From the NCBI GenBank assembly GCA_964390495.1, contig CAYMIN010000002.1:124001-188000 (forward strand): a stretch of DNA of 64,000 nucleotides, in the 5' to 3' direction. Source of the stretch: UBA11051 sp964390495. GTDB lineage: Bacteria; Armatimonadota; Zipacnadia; Zipacnadales; UBA11051. The translations under genes were made by a program, and so were the position numbers. The notes below the pieces were generated by a model that was given only the letters and a program-made list of their open reading frames with translations, ran no database searches and had not been told where the DNA came from. Shown piece after piece: positions 32,109-40,858 of this stretch; positions within the stretch are counted from its first letter, which is position 1; each line of letters opens with the position of its first letter.

Positions 32109-34532
32109 TCAGCGGAGGTGGGCGATGGTGGCGCCGGTGCCGCCCTCCGCAAGGGGGGCGGTCGCGAAGTCCGTAACGTGGGGATGCTTGCCCAGGAACT
32201 CGTGGATCGCTTCGCGCAGAGCTCCGGTGCCCTTGCCGTGGATGATGCGCACCTCGGAGAGGCCGGCCAAGGCCGCATCGTCCAGATACTTCTCCAGCTC
32301 CAGCAGCGCCTCGGCGACCGTCGCCCCAACCAGGTTTATCTCCGGTCTGACGCTTTGTGCCTTGCGGGCCTGCATGCGCTTGGCGATGGCCCGGGCCTCG
32401 GGGCTGGGTGGTTGCTTGGCTGGCGACAGATCGCCGGCGGCGGCCTCAACACGCACATTGCCGATATTGACCTCGTAGGTGTCGTCACCAATCCGGCGGC
32501 CGATGGTCCCGTCTTGGCCGATGGTATTGACATGAACCCACGCGCCGGCTGAGAGGTCGAGGCCAGGCATGGGTTCGTCCTCTACAGGCAGGGATTCAGC
32601 CTTCGCTTCGGCCTGGCGGCGGTCGTGTGCTTGAGCGGCTTCCAGGACATCCTCACGAAGCTGAGCGATCTCGTCGCGTAGCTGCTGGGTGACCTTGGAC
32701 TGGCTGGGCTGGGCCTGCAGGCGCGCGATGATCTGGCGGGCACGGTCTTCGGCCTCGCTGACGATACGCACTGCTTCAGCAAAGCCCTGACTAAGGGCGT
32801 CGGCCTCGCGGGCCGCGAGGTCCTGCTGCTTATCTTGGTATTCGGCGCGCTGCTGGGCCAGGGCGTGGCTCTCGGCCTCGATCTGTCCACGCTGCTGCTC
32901 ATAGCGCTGCTTACTCTCGCGCATCTGCGCGATCGCCTCCTGCACCGTGAGCTGCTCCTCGTCGAGCGTCTCACGGGCATCACCGACTAGCCGTCGCGGC
33001 AGGCCCAACCGCTGGGCGATTTCGAAGGCGTTGGAGGAGCCAGGGGAGCCAATCAGCAGGCGGTAAGTGGGCTGTAGGCTCTTGGCATCGAACTGCACGG
33101 CGGCGTTCTGCATGCCTTGTTCGGCATAAGCGAAGAGCTTGAGGCTATTGTAGTGGGTGGTGGCGACGGTGCGACAGCCGGCCTGGTGCAGGAAGCTGAG
33201 TATGGTCTTAGCCAGGGCTGCGCCCTCGGTGGGGTCGGTACCGGCACCGATTTCATCCAGCAGCACCAGTGCGCTGATGGGGCCAGCCTTGGCCTCACCC
33301 TCGCCGCGGTTACGGTGCGCATAGACGCGATTGACGATCTTGACGATCTGGGTCATGTGCGAGCTGAAGGTGGAAAGCGACTGCTCAATGCTCTGCTCGT
33401 CGCCGATGTCGGCCCAGAGGTTGTCGAATACCGCCACCTGGGAGCCGGCTTCGGCGGGGATGTGCAGCCCGGACATCGCCATCAGGCTGAGCAGGCCCAA
33501 GCTCTTGAGGCAGACGGTCTTGCCGCCGGTGTTAGGGCCGGTGATAACCAAGGTGGTGAACTCGTCGCCGATCCAGATGCTGGTGGGCACTACCTCCTGG
33601 TCGGGTATGAAGGGGTGCCGGGCCGAGCGCAGGCTGGTGGTGCCGTCATCTGTGATGAGAGGTGCGACGCTGTCGAGGTCCAGAGAGAGCCGGGCCTTGG
33701 CCGAGATGAAGTCAAGAATGCCGAGTGTGGTCTGGTCTGCCTGCATCGGCTCGGCGATAGCGCCCACCCGCTCGCTAAGCTGCTCCAGAACCGCTGCTTC
33801 TTCCTGACGGATCGCCAGTTCCGTCTCGCGTAACTGATTACCGCGCTCGACTATCTCCAGCGGCTCCATGAAGACGGTGGCCCCGGAGGCCGAGCGGTCG
33901 TGGACCAGGCCCTGGAAGCGCGACTGCACCGGCGCCTTGATCGGCAGGCAGAAGCGGCCCTCGCGGCTGACGATTGTGGCATCCTGCAGCAGGTCGCGGT
34001 CGGCCGCCTCCCGCATGATCGAGCTAAGGCGCTCGCGCATGGCTTCTTCCAGCGAGGCTGCCCGGCGGTGCAGGCGGACGAGTTCCGGTGAGGCATTCGG
34101 CCGCACGTTTCCCTCGTCATCCAGCGCCGTCTCGATGTCCTCGCGAAGCTGTTGGTCTTCGGTTAGCGTCTCGGCCAACTTCCACAGGCGCGGCATGGCT
34201 TCCGCGGCCTTTTCAACGTAGGCGCGTATAGCGGCCGCCGAGCGCAGGCAGTCGGCAACCCGTAACAGTCCTGAACCATCCACCAGAGCTCCGGCGCGCG
34301 CCTTCTTCAGAAGCCCCGATATATCGGAAATGCCCCCCAACGGGAAATATCCCCAGGCCTCGATCAGAGCGACGGCCTCCGAGGTCTCCTCCAGCCAGGC
34401 GCGGATGCGGTTGATATCGGTAGTCGGGCTGATAGCTGCAGCGCGCTCCTTGCCGAGGGCCGAAGCCGCCCGTTCCACCAACATCTCACATATTTTCGGG
34501 TACTCAAGCACCCGTAAGGTACGTTCATCCAT
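32109..34532 (-). CDS. mutS2: Endonuclease MutS2
   Basis: 807 aa from ATG 34532 (MDERTLRVLEYPKI is the usual MutS2 start; a longer frame begins at 34571). MutS-type core and clamp, then the ATPase with Walker A ITGPNTGGKT and Walker B LVLLDEIGAGTDPTEGAALA, a long coiled coil (about residues 510-640), a KOW-like strand region and a C-terminal Smr domain (IIHGKGTGALR). It processes branched DNA and, in some bacteria, rescues collided ribosomes. All key motifs are intact. The accessory island ends just downstream. Confidence 0.95.
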   Translation of the reverse strand: MDERTLRVLEYPKICEMLVERAASALGKERAAAISPTTDINRIRAWLEETSEAVALIEAWGYFPLGGISDISGLLKKARAGALVDGSGLLRVADCLRSAAAIRAYVEKAAEAMPRLWKLAETLTEDQQLREDIETALDDEGNVRPNASPELVRLHRRAASLEEAMRERLSSIMREAADRDLLQDATIVSREGRFCLPIKAPVQSRFQGLVHDRSASGATVFMEPLEIVERGNQLRETELAIRQEEAAVLEQLSERVGAIAEPMQADQTTLGILDFISAKARLSLDLDSVAPLITDDGTTSLRSARHPFIPDQEVVPTSIWIGDEFTTLVITGPNTGGKTVCLKSLGLLSLMAMSGLHIPAEAGSQVAVFDNLWADIGDEQSIEQSLSTFSSHMTQIVKIVNRVYAHRNRGEGEAKAGPISALVLLDEIGAGTDPTEGAALAKTILSFLHQAGCRTVATTHYNSLKLFAYAEQGMQNAAVQFDAKSLQPTYRLLIGSPGSSNAFEIAQRLGLPRRLVGDARETLDEEQLTVQEAIAQMRESKQRYEQQRGQIEAESHALAQQRAEYQDKQQDLAAREADALSQGFAEAVRIVSEAEDRARQIIARLQAQPSQSKVTQQLRDEIAQLREDVLEAAQAHDRRQAEAKAESLPVEDEPMPGLDLSAGAWVHVNTIGQDGTIGRRIGDDTYEVNIGNVRVEAAAGDLSPAKQPPSPEARAIAKRMQARKAQSVRPEINLVGATVAEALLELEKYLDDAALAGLSEVRIIHGKGTGALREAIHEFLGKHPHVTDFATAPLAEGGTGATIAHLR

Positions 34533-34622
34533 GGTGGTGCACCGCTTGTGGGCGTCCGGTGTCGAGGGCAATTATAGCAGATAGGGCGGATTTAGTTGAG
34601 GGTAGCATGGCCTGCGTGGCTT

Positions 34623-35672
34623 TCACGGTGTCATGCGGGCCTTGTGGAACTCCAGGATCCGCTCGACGCGGTTGTCGAGGTCGCGCGCGCGTTGGCTATC
34701 CGCGTCGGGAGGCACCGGGTCGGAGTGCAGCGGCGGGCGGCCGAGCAAGGCTAGGGCCGAGTTCTCCACGCAAACCGCCAACGCCTCGAGCAGGTAGCCG
34801 CCCTCCAGCAGCAAGCACAGCCGGCCATCAGCGGCCGCCTCCGCCGCCTCTACCAGGTATTGGGTGATCGCGTGGTAGCACCCGGCGCTGAGGTCCCAGC
34901 CCGCCAGCGGGTCCGCATGGTAGCCGTCATAGCCGGCGGAGACCAGTACCAACTGGGGCTTATATATGTCCACCAGCGTGGGGAGGATCACTTCATCGAG
35001 GCCGCGCTGGATATGTCGGTCGCAGGTACCGGTAGGCAGTGGCAAGTTGATATTGTACCCATAGCCGGCATCAATCCCGACCTCCGCCAGCGAGCCGGTC
35101 CCCGGATACAGGGGATACTGGTGGAGCGATATGTAGAGCACATCGCGGCGATTAAAAAACACGTGCTGGGTACCATTGCCGTGATGCACATCGAAGTCCA
35201 CGATGGCGACGCGCTCCAGGCCATGCTCTCTGATGGCGTAGTCGGCGGCAATGGCGATGGTATTGAAGATGCAGAAGCCCATGCCGCGATTGGGCATAGC
35301 GTGGTGTCCGGGCGGTCTGACCAGGCCGATAGCGTTGTGCAGCTTTCCTGCCAGCATAGCCTCGACAGCGCTTACAGCGCCGCCGATGGCGCGGGCCGCG
35401 GCCTCATAGGTGTCGGGGCTGACGATGGTTTCGTGATCCAGGGTTCCGCCGCCGGCTTCCGCAAGCCGCTGCACGTGCTCCACGTAGTCAGGCTCGTGGA
35501 CGGTTGCTATCAGCTCGGGTGGAGCGGCAGGCGTGGGCACGGCAGCCAGCTCGTCCCACAGCCCGTCATTGCGCAGTAGCTCGCAGATGGCGGCGAGGCG
35601 CTCGGGCTTTTCAGGATGCCAGGGCGGCTCGTGCCTGAGGAAGATGTCGTCATATATGCGTCCGGTTGCCAC
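34623..35672 (-). CDS. Histone deacetylase-family (AcuC/acetylpolyamine amidohydrolase-like) protein
   Basis: 349 aa, single domain. Catalytic His123-His124 (RPPGHHAMP), zinc ligands Asp161 and His163 (VDFDVHHGNGTQ) and Asp249 (SAGYDGYHADP), and the GGY near the C-terminus (LEGGYLLEAL), all present. Zn-dependent deacetylation of a protein lysine or a small acetylated amine; bacterial members act on acetyl-CoA synthetase (AcuC) or polyamines. Neighbours do not tell which. Confidence 0.9.
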   Translation of the reverse strand: MATGRIYDDIFLRHEPPWHPEKPERLAAICELLRNDGLWDELAAVPTPAAPPELIATVHEPDYVEHVQRLAEAGGGTLDHETIVSPDTYEAAARAIGGAVSAVEAMLAGKLHNAIGLVRPPGHHAMPNRGMGFCIFNTIAIAADYAIREHGLERVAIVDFDVHHGNGTQHVFFNRRDVLYISLHQYPLYPGTGSLAEVGIDAGYGYNINLPLPTGTCDRHIQRGLDEVILPTLVDIYKPQLVLVSAGYDGYHADPLAGWDLSAGCYHAITQYLVEAAEAAADGRLCLLLEGGYLLEALAVCVENSALALLGRPPLHSDPVPPDADSQRARDLDNRVERILEFHKARMTP

Positions 35673-35683
35673 GGAATACCTCG

Positions 35684-36532
35684 CTAAGCATTCGTGCTTG
35701 CCGCGCGCAGAGCTTTCCGCAAGGCGTTGATACCGATCTCACCCTGTTCCATAGCCGTGCGGTCGAAGTGGAACACCTCAATGGAGGCGAAGTACTGATA
35801 GTCAATGTCCACCAGCGCCTCCATCACCGGCACGAAGTCGGTGTCGCCGAGGCCGGGAGCATAACCGCTGTCATCATTGCAGTGGTAGTGGAACAGCGCG
35901 TCCTTACTGGCGCGGATCGCGGCGGGTAAGTCGTCTTCTTCCTTGAGGCCGCTGTAGGTGTCGAGAATGATCCCGACGTTCGGCATATCAATCTCTTCGG
36001 TCATCTTGAGCACTTCCTCGGCGCGGTGCAGGAAGTTATTCTTAGTCACCGCAGCCAGCGGCTCGATGCACACCTTGAAGTCGGCCTCGGCCCCGACCTC
36101 TCCACAGCGGGCCATCGTGGCCTTGAACCACTCCCATGCCTGTTCATAGCTGACGCCTTCGCGCAGGTCGCGCTGCTGCGGGGAGCCGACAACGATCATG
36201 CTTCCCCCAATATCAATGCCAAAGCGCACCAGCTCCTGCATGTACTGGGCCGTGGTTTCGCGCACCTGTGCATCAGGCGCGGTCACGTGTAGGCCCTCCG
36301 GTCCCACCAGCAGCCAGTGGAGGCCGGCCACTTCGACTCCGGATTCCTCCGAGGCCTTGATTATCTCTTGCTTCTGCTGGTCGGTGATCTCGGTGACGTG
36401 GTCGGCGAGAGTAAAGGGCGCTATCTCCAGGGCGTCGAAGCCCAGCTCGGCGGCGGCGGCGAACTGACTCGGTATCGTCCAGCGCTCCTGGTCTTCGGAA
36501 TAGAAAATCTCATTACAGATCGCGAATCTCAT
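35684..36532 (-). CDS. Sugar phosphate isomerase/epimerase-type TIM barrel protein
   Basis: 282 aa from ATG 36532, preceded by AGGTGGAAG; the frame opens at 36607 but the extra residues look non-coding. Xylose isomerase-like TIM barrel (AP endonuclease 2 family): N-terminal strand RFAICNEIF, metal-binding Glu at the end of strand 6 (KVCIEPLAA), Asp in GIILDTYSG and the final SIEVF glutamate. Such proteins isomerise keto sugars or inositol derivatives. The downstream gene is the HDAC-like enzyme, 11 bases on. Confidence 0.85.
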   Translation of the reverse strand: MRFAICNEIFYSEDQERWTIPSQFAAAAELGFDALEIAPFTLADHVTEITDQQKQEIIKASEESGVEVAGLHWLLVGPEGLHVTAPDAQVRETTAQYMQELVRFGIDIGGSMIVVGSPQQRDLREGVSYEQAWEWFKATMARCGEVGAEADFKVCIEPLAAVTKNNFLHRAEEVLKMTEEIDMPNVGIILDTYSGLKEEDDLPAAIRASKDALFHYHCNDDSGYAPGLGDTDFVPVMEALVDIDYQYFASIEVFHFDRTAMEQGEIGINALRKALRAASTNA

Positions 36533-36775
36533 TGGCTTCCACCTGTCTGATGTCCGGCTCGGCGTCTTGGTACGCATGGAGAAGGGTTTCTGGGTGCCGA
36601 AGTCCATTTCGCCTCAACTCCGCTAATATCCTCTGCACCTCGACGTAAAGATGTTACGCGGCGGGGGTTTTCGCTTAAGTTACATGCCTGCAAGCCGAAG
36701 TTTACACTACCAGTCTTAAGTTCCGGTTGTGACGGGAGCTCTACACCGAATACGGCGGCAGGAGGCGAAGCATAG

Positions 36776-39520
36776 TTGCGCATACCAAGACAGCGCCCAT
36801 TGGCAGTCTGGCTGTTGTGCATAACCACGGCAGTTGCTTGCGGTAGCGGTGCGAAGGGAGCGGTAGTGATTTCGGCCGAGCGGGTGGGACGTGTCTTCTA
36901 CCCGGGCGAGACCGTGAGGCTGTTCGTGACCGCAGACTGCGACAGGCAGCAAGCGACTTTCCAGGTGCACGACTATTTCGGCAGGCGCTGGTACAGCGGC
37001 AGGGCCACAATCGGCCAGGGCCGCTCAACTCAGATCCAGATACCCCGTCGCTTCCCGCTCGGCTGGTATCAGTTGCAGCTTCGGCTTGACGGGGAGACGG
37101 TATCCGATGCGTTCTGCGTGATACCTCGGTGCTACACGGACAGCCGTGGGGATCACGGGCTTTTCAACCTGCAGACCCACACCATAGACGAGCGCCAGTA
37201 CGCTGCTGCGGCGCAACTGGGCGTGCGATGTTTCCGGACTGATGTTCCCTGGCCGGATTTTGAGAAAGAACCCGCAGAGTACGACCTGAGTTTTCTCAAA
37301 GAGCAGATCAGGCTATGCAAGAAGTACGGGATTCAATTGATGCTATGCGCGGGCTACACTCCCGCCTGGACAGCCGTGCGGCCGCTGAATGGGCCTGATG
37401 ACTGGATCCGCCAATCACCTTTCGTCTGGCATCCCCGCGACCTGCCACGTTGGACCGCATTCGTCCAGAGGCTAGTCGCAGAAACGCGCAATCAGACGAT
37501 TATATGGCCCTCGGCGGAGGTCCTGCCCCGGGGCAGTAGCTACCACCGACAGATGTTACCGGTGGCGCATAGCTGGGAGCTATGGAACGAGGCCGATCAC
37601 TGCTTCTACGTGGGCAGTTGGGGCCGCTACCTCGACCTCTTGCGCGTCTTCTACTGCACGGTCAAGCCGGCCTTTCCGGACACCCCGGTAATCTACGGCG
37701 GCTCCACCGGCAACTGGTACTGCATGTGCCTGACCTGCGCCAATCAAGCACCGCTGTACTTCGACCAGATGGCTTGCCATCCGACTGGCGATGTTCCATC
37801 GGCGCTGAGCAGGTGGTATCAGGGCGCTTTCCAGTTGCCGTGGATTGACGGCTACCCGCGCGAGAACTCGCTTAACGAAGCCTATTGCCAGCACGTGGCC
37901 AGCGAGCAATCCTACGAAGAACACCGCGAGCAGCCCGGCGATCTCTACCGGATACGCACCCAGTTGATGTTCTGGAATCAGAAAAGCTATTTTCGCTCGA
38001 GTTGCGTGAATCAGTGGATCGCGCGGCCGGACGATCCCTACGCCCACAATGCGATGCTGCTGGAGAAAAACGGGGGCCTGGTGCCGACGCCGCTGTATGT
38101 GGCCTTCGCCGGAGCGCGGCTCTGGCTATCTGATGCCACCTACGTCGGGCCGGTGAACCTCGCGCAAGCAGGGGAGGCGCACGTGCTGCTCAAGCACGGC
38201 CGAACGCTGCTGGTGGCCTGGTCCGACAGTTCGACGCGGGTCCCGGTACGCGTACAGGGGCAAGCCCAGCAGATCAATGTGATGGGGCGGGCCGTCAACG
38301 CTGCTCGTGGCCCCACACTGCGTCGCCTGTTGCAGCGCTCGCCGATTATGATTCTGGGCGCGCATCCTAGCTATCTGCAGGAAGCGCTTCAGAGCCGCTA
38401 CCAGCTTTTTGCTCATACGACCTTCGGCAACGATGCCGGTGATACCATCTGGTATGGTGCTGACGAACTGATGGATGATCTCAAGAACTGGACAAGCCGC
38501 GGCTTCGAGCAGCGCCTGGACAGTGCCATTCAACAGGCCGCGGTCCGCCTCGGGAGTAGGCCCCAACAGGCCCCGGCGGCGCTGGAGACAGCCATGATGG
38601 TCTGTCAGTGCGGTATGTTGGAAGCAGCCGGCAAGTGCCGTGCCGCTCGTAGCGTCCCACCACGGGCGGTAGCCACCATTTACCGACTGGCCCGGCTAGA
38701 GGAATGGCTCGGCGCTGTCGCCGATGACCAGGCTCTTTTAGGCGATACCTTCCGAGTGCAGCATCGGGAGATAACCCTCTACAAAAACCGCGTAAGGCTG
38801 AGGCAAGCCCAACTGACACGGGGTCAAGCGGCTGGCGAACCGGCCTTTGCTCGGCAGTTGCTGGAGCGGGCCCAACGGCAGTTGGAGCGGGCCGAGGAGC
38901 TGGGCCGCCAAGGCGCGCTACGGGCCGCCAAGAGCGAGCTATGGACCGCTGAGCGTATTTTGGACGTCCAGGAGCCTGTCGTTACGCGCGTGTTCATGGT
39001 GGCCGATTTCAAGACCGCCGTGCAGCTCCGCAAGGCCCATCTGCTCGAGGCCGACGCCGACCATAGCCTCACAGTGAATGTGTATAACTTCCTGGACCGG
39101 CGCGTCAGCGGGAAGCTGCGGCTCTCAATTCCGGACAGTTGGGGAGCCGCTGGGCCGCTGCAACGGACCTTTGCGGTTGACGCCCAGACGGTTTCCGCGC
39201 CGATCGTGCTCAGCTTTACCATCCCAGGCGGCCCCTCGCCTTGGCGGCAGGTCGCACCCACGTCGCCCGACAGCGAAATCCGGCTGCAGGTGCCTGCGGG
39301 CCTACAGCCGACAGCCGATATCATTCTTGAGGGACAGCTCGACCGTGGCGGCAAACTGTTGCGGGTCCTGTATCCCGTGTTCGTAGGGCGGCTGTGTCAG
39401 TCGCAGCCTGCTGCAGCCACCAGCACGGCTGGCAGGGGCCCGGAACCGGTTGTCGAGCGTATTCCGAGGTTGCCGGCATGCCTACAGGAGGCACCGAGAT
39501 CAGCAGCTAGTGGCAGATAG
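36776..39520 (+). CDS. Large exported glycoside hydrolase-like protein
   Basis: 914 aa from a TTG start with AGGAGG upstream. Signal peptide (to about residue 28), a beta domain (about 30-120), then a clan GH-A-like (beta/alpha)8 region (about 125-470) with SWELWNEADH, where the Asn-Glu pair is the expected acid/base. The nucleophile Glu is not obvious to me. After residue about 560 comes an alpha-helical, Arg/Gln-rich region and a C-terminal beta domain. Probably acts on polysaccharide outside the cell; the family number is uncertain. Confidence 0.72.
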   Translation: MRIPRQRPLAVWLLCITTAVACGSGAKGAVVISAERVGRVFYPGETVRLFVTADCDRQQATFQVHDYFGRRWYSGRATIGQGRSTQIQIPRRFPLGWYQLQLRLDGETVSDAFCVIPRCYTDSRGDHGLFNLQTHTIDERQYAAAAQLGVRCFRTDVPWPDFEKEPAEYDLSFLKEQIRLCKKYGIQLMLCAGYTPAWTAVRPLNGPDDWIRQSPFVWHPRDLPRWTAFVQRLVAETRNQTIIWPSAEVLPRGSSYHRQMLPVAHSWELWNEADHCFYVGSWGRYLDLLRVFYCTVKPAFPDTPVIYGGSTGNWYCMCLTCANQAPLYFDQMACHPTGDVPSALSRWYQGAFQLPWIDGYPRENSLNEAYCQHVASEQSYEEHREQPGDLYRIRTQLMFWNQKSYFRSSCVNQWIARPDDPYAHNAMLLEKNGGLVPTPLYVAFAGARLWLSDATYVGPVNLAQAGEAHVLLKHGRTLLVAWSDSSTRVPVRVQGQAQQINVMGRAVNAARGPTLRRLLQRSPIMILGAHPSYLQEALQSRYQLFAHTTFGNDAGDTIWYGADELMDDLKNWTSRGFEQRLDSAIQQAAVRLGSRPQQAPAALETAMMVCQCGMLEAAGKCRAARSVPPRAVATIYRLARLEEWLGAVADDQALLGDTFRVQHREITLYKNRVRLRQAQLTRGQAAGEPAFARQLLERAQRQLERAEELGRQGALRAAKSELWTAERILDVQEPVVTRVFMVADFKTAVQLRKAHLLEADADHSLTVNVYNFLDRRVSGKLRLSIPDSWGAAGPLQRTFAVDAQTVSAPIVLSFTIPGGPSPWRQVAPTSPDSEIRLQVPAGLQPTADIILEGQLDRGGKLLRVLYPVFVGRLCQSQPAAATSTAGRGPEPVVERIPRLPACLQEAPRSAASGR

Positions 39521-39535
39521 GACCGCCGCGCGGCC

Positions 39536-39564
39536 TTTACAAAGATATCAGCCTGTGATACCAT
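39536..39564 (+). promoter_or_regulatory. Promoter of the initiator tRNA
   Basis: TTTACA (39536-39541), 17-base spacer, extended -10 TGaTACCAT (39556-39564). The predicted start falls about 5 bases before the mature tRNA. Confidence 0.6.
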
Positions 39565-39575
39565 ATGGTCTGTGA

Positions 39576-39652
39576 CGCGCGGTGGAGCAGTCAGGTAGCT
39601 CGCAAGGCTCATAACCTTGAGGTCGCAGGTTCGAATCCTGCCCGCGCTACCA
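39576..39652 (+). tRNA. Initiator tRNA-fMet (anticodon CAT)
   Basis: 77 bases with encoded CCA. Acceptor CGCGCGG pairs with CCGCGCT except at the end, giving the mismatch C1-U72 that marks bacterial initiators (usually C1-A72). D-arm GAGC...GCTC and loop match initiator tRNA; anticodon loop CTCATAA; T-arm GCAGG-TTCGAAT-CCTGC. The anticodon stem is CAAGG/CCTTG, so only two of the usual three consecutive G-C pairs are present (A29-U41 replaces G29-C41). Confidence 0.95.
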
Positions 39653-39665
39653 AATCTTTCCCGAC

Positions 39666-39697
39666 ATGGCCCCAGAGAGGTCTCTGGGGCCATTTTG
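39666..39697 (+). terminator. Rho-independent terminator after tRNA-fMet
   Basis: ATGGCCCCAGAGA (39666-39678) and TCTCTGGGGCCAT (39681-39693) are perfect complements, followed by TTTT. Directly after the tRNA. Confidence 0.85.
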
Positions 39698-39839
39698 CTG
39701 TCTATGAGCTATCTGGCCAGGGTTAGCTTTTTCCGCAAAAACAAGGTAATTGCAGAAGGAATGATTCCGTCAATGTGGAATACGGCACCCAGTGTCTGAA
39801 CACACAGTGTAATCAATACCTTCTGGGCAGGTAGATGGA

Positions 39840-40583
39840 GTGAATCAACGCGTTTTCGTAATCGTATTGGTGCTGCTCGTGGGGCTGATCTGTCTGGGGA
39901 TGTGGGGGTGTCACGGGAACAATATTGCGGGCGGAAACGGACAAGCCATAGGGTTGGGGACCAACCATATAATCGCCGGAGGCGAGGAGTGGAACTACAA
40001 CGTGTCGGGCACGCTCCAGCCAGCCGCTGGGCCCGCGCAGAACTTCGGCCCGGTGCCGGCAAAGATCAGTATCGGCGACCAGGTCGTGCCCCTGCAGACA
40101 CCGCCGAATGCCTGGGTTTACGCCGTAGAGGCTGACTTCACGGTCGGCGACCGGGAAGAGAGTTTCCGCCATGCCGTGGCGGTGAGGCAGGGTATTGGCG
40201 GCGTTATGTCGGTGGTTGGCTTCACGCCCCATCTGGAAGACGTTCCGGGCCGGTTGGATGACCCGATCGAGGAACTGCACCTGGTAGGCTTCCAGATGAC
40301 GCCCAACTGGTCCGCGAGTTCGAACGTACAGGGCGGATGGGGCCAGTTCGAGGCCGACGCCAACTTCCAGGGGCTGGAAACCGTCAATACCGGAGCCGGC
40401 AACTTCCGCACAGTCAAGGTCGAGGGGGAGTACTCGCTGGCCGGCTTCCCGGTCACGCTCGTAACGTGGTTCAACCCACAAATCGGCTGTTTCGTGAAAA
40501 TGACCGAGCACTGGGAAGAGTGGGATGGCGCCACGATGGACCTGACGTTCGAGCTGACTTCGACTAACGTGGAGTACGAGTAG
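39840..40583 (+). CDS. Exported hypothetical protein between tRNA-fMet and its remnant
   Basis: 247 aa from GTG 39840. Strong N-terminal hydrophobic segment (residues 5-22) ending in a WGC that resembles a poor lipobox (Met at -3), so either a lipoprotein or a membrane anchor. The remainder is rich in beta pattern and Gly/Asn/Trp, with no recognised motif. It is the only gene between the tRNA and a tRNA-like 3' fragment at 40664, and ends 131 bases before a strong terminator. Confidence 0.65.
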   Translation: MNQRVFVIVLVLLVGLICLGMWGCHGNNIAGGNGQAIGLGTNHIIAGGEEWNYNVSGTLQPAAGPAQNFGPVPAKISIGDQVVPLQTPPNAWVYAVEADFTVGDREESFRHAVAVRQGIGGVMSVVGFTPHLEDVPGRLDDPIEELHLVGFQMTPNWSASSNVQGGWGQFEADANFQGLETVNTGAGNFRTVKVEGEYSLAGFPVTLVTWFNPQIGCFVKMTEHWEEWDGATMDLTFELTSTNVEYE

Positions 40584-40663
40584 AAATCGCTTGTGGACGT
40601 CGCGCCGCCGCAACACGGCTCCCGGGCCGTTGCTTGCTGGCTGACCGCTCCGGCATCACGATT

Positions 40664-40688
40664 TTGAGGTCGCAGGCTCGGCTTCTGC
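40664..40688 (+). repeat. tRNA 3'-half remnant
   Basis: TTGAGGTCGCAGGCTCGGC plus TTCTGC matches the anticodon-stem/T-arm part of the initiator tRNA (39617-39641) at 21 of 25 bases. The T-loop is destroyed and no matching 5' half exists upstream, so it is not a working tRNA. Confidence 0.5.
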
Positions 40689-40713
40689 TCGTAGCAGCAA
40701 GGCAATTGCGCGA

Positions 40714-40745
40714 GGATACGGGAAAACTCCGTATCCGCCTTTTTT
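40714..40745 (+). terminator. Strong rho-independent terminator
   Basis: GGATACGG (40714-40721), 7-base loop, CCGTATCC (40729-40736), then GCC and TTTTTT. Lies upstream of the alcohol dehydrogenase gene and insulates it from the preceding region. Confidence 0.8.
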
Positions 40746-40858
40746 GCGCGTGTAGCAAGTCCTCATCCGCCGGCCCTTGGCGCTGGTGGCAGGTTGGCGG
40801 CTTGCCGATGACGAAGTGGCATGGAACCGTGCTCAGCAATCCGGGAGAAGTCGCCACG

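Noticed and set aside
31520..32329. 269-aa minus-strand frame across the end of the HerA-like gene and mutS2
   Set aside because: Antisense shadow: low-complexity Arg/Ser/Pro composition, and real proteins occupy the other frames.
33117..33833. 238-aa plus-strand frame inside mutS2
   Set aside because: Lies wholly opposite the MutS2 ATPase domain, which has all its motifs; a GC-rich shadow frame.
40664..40688. A second tRNA gene
   Set aside because: The T-loop is destroyed, no 5' half pairs with the following bases, and no anticodon arm can be built.
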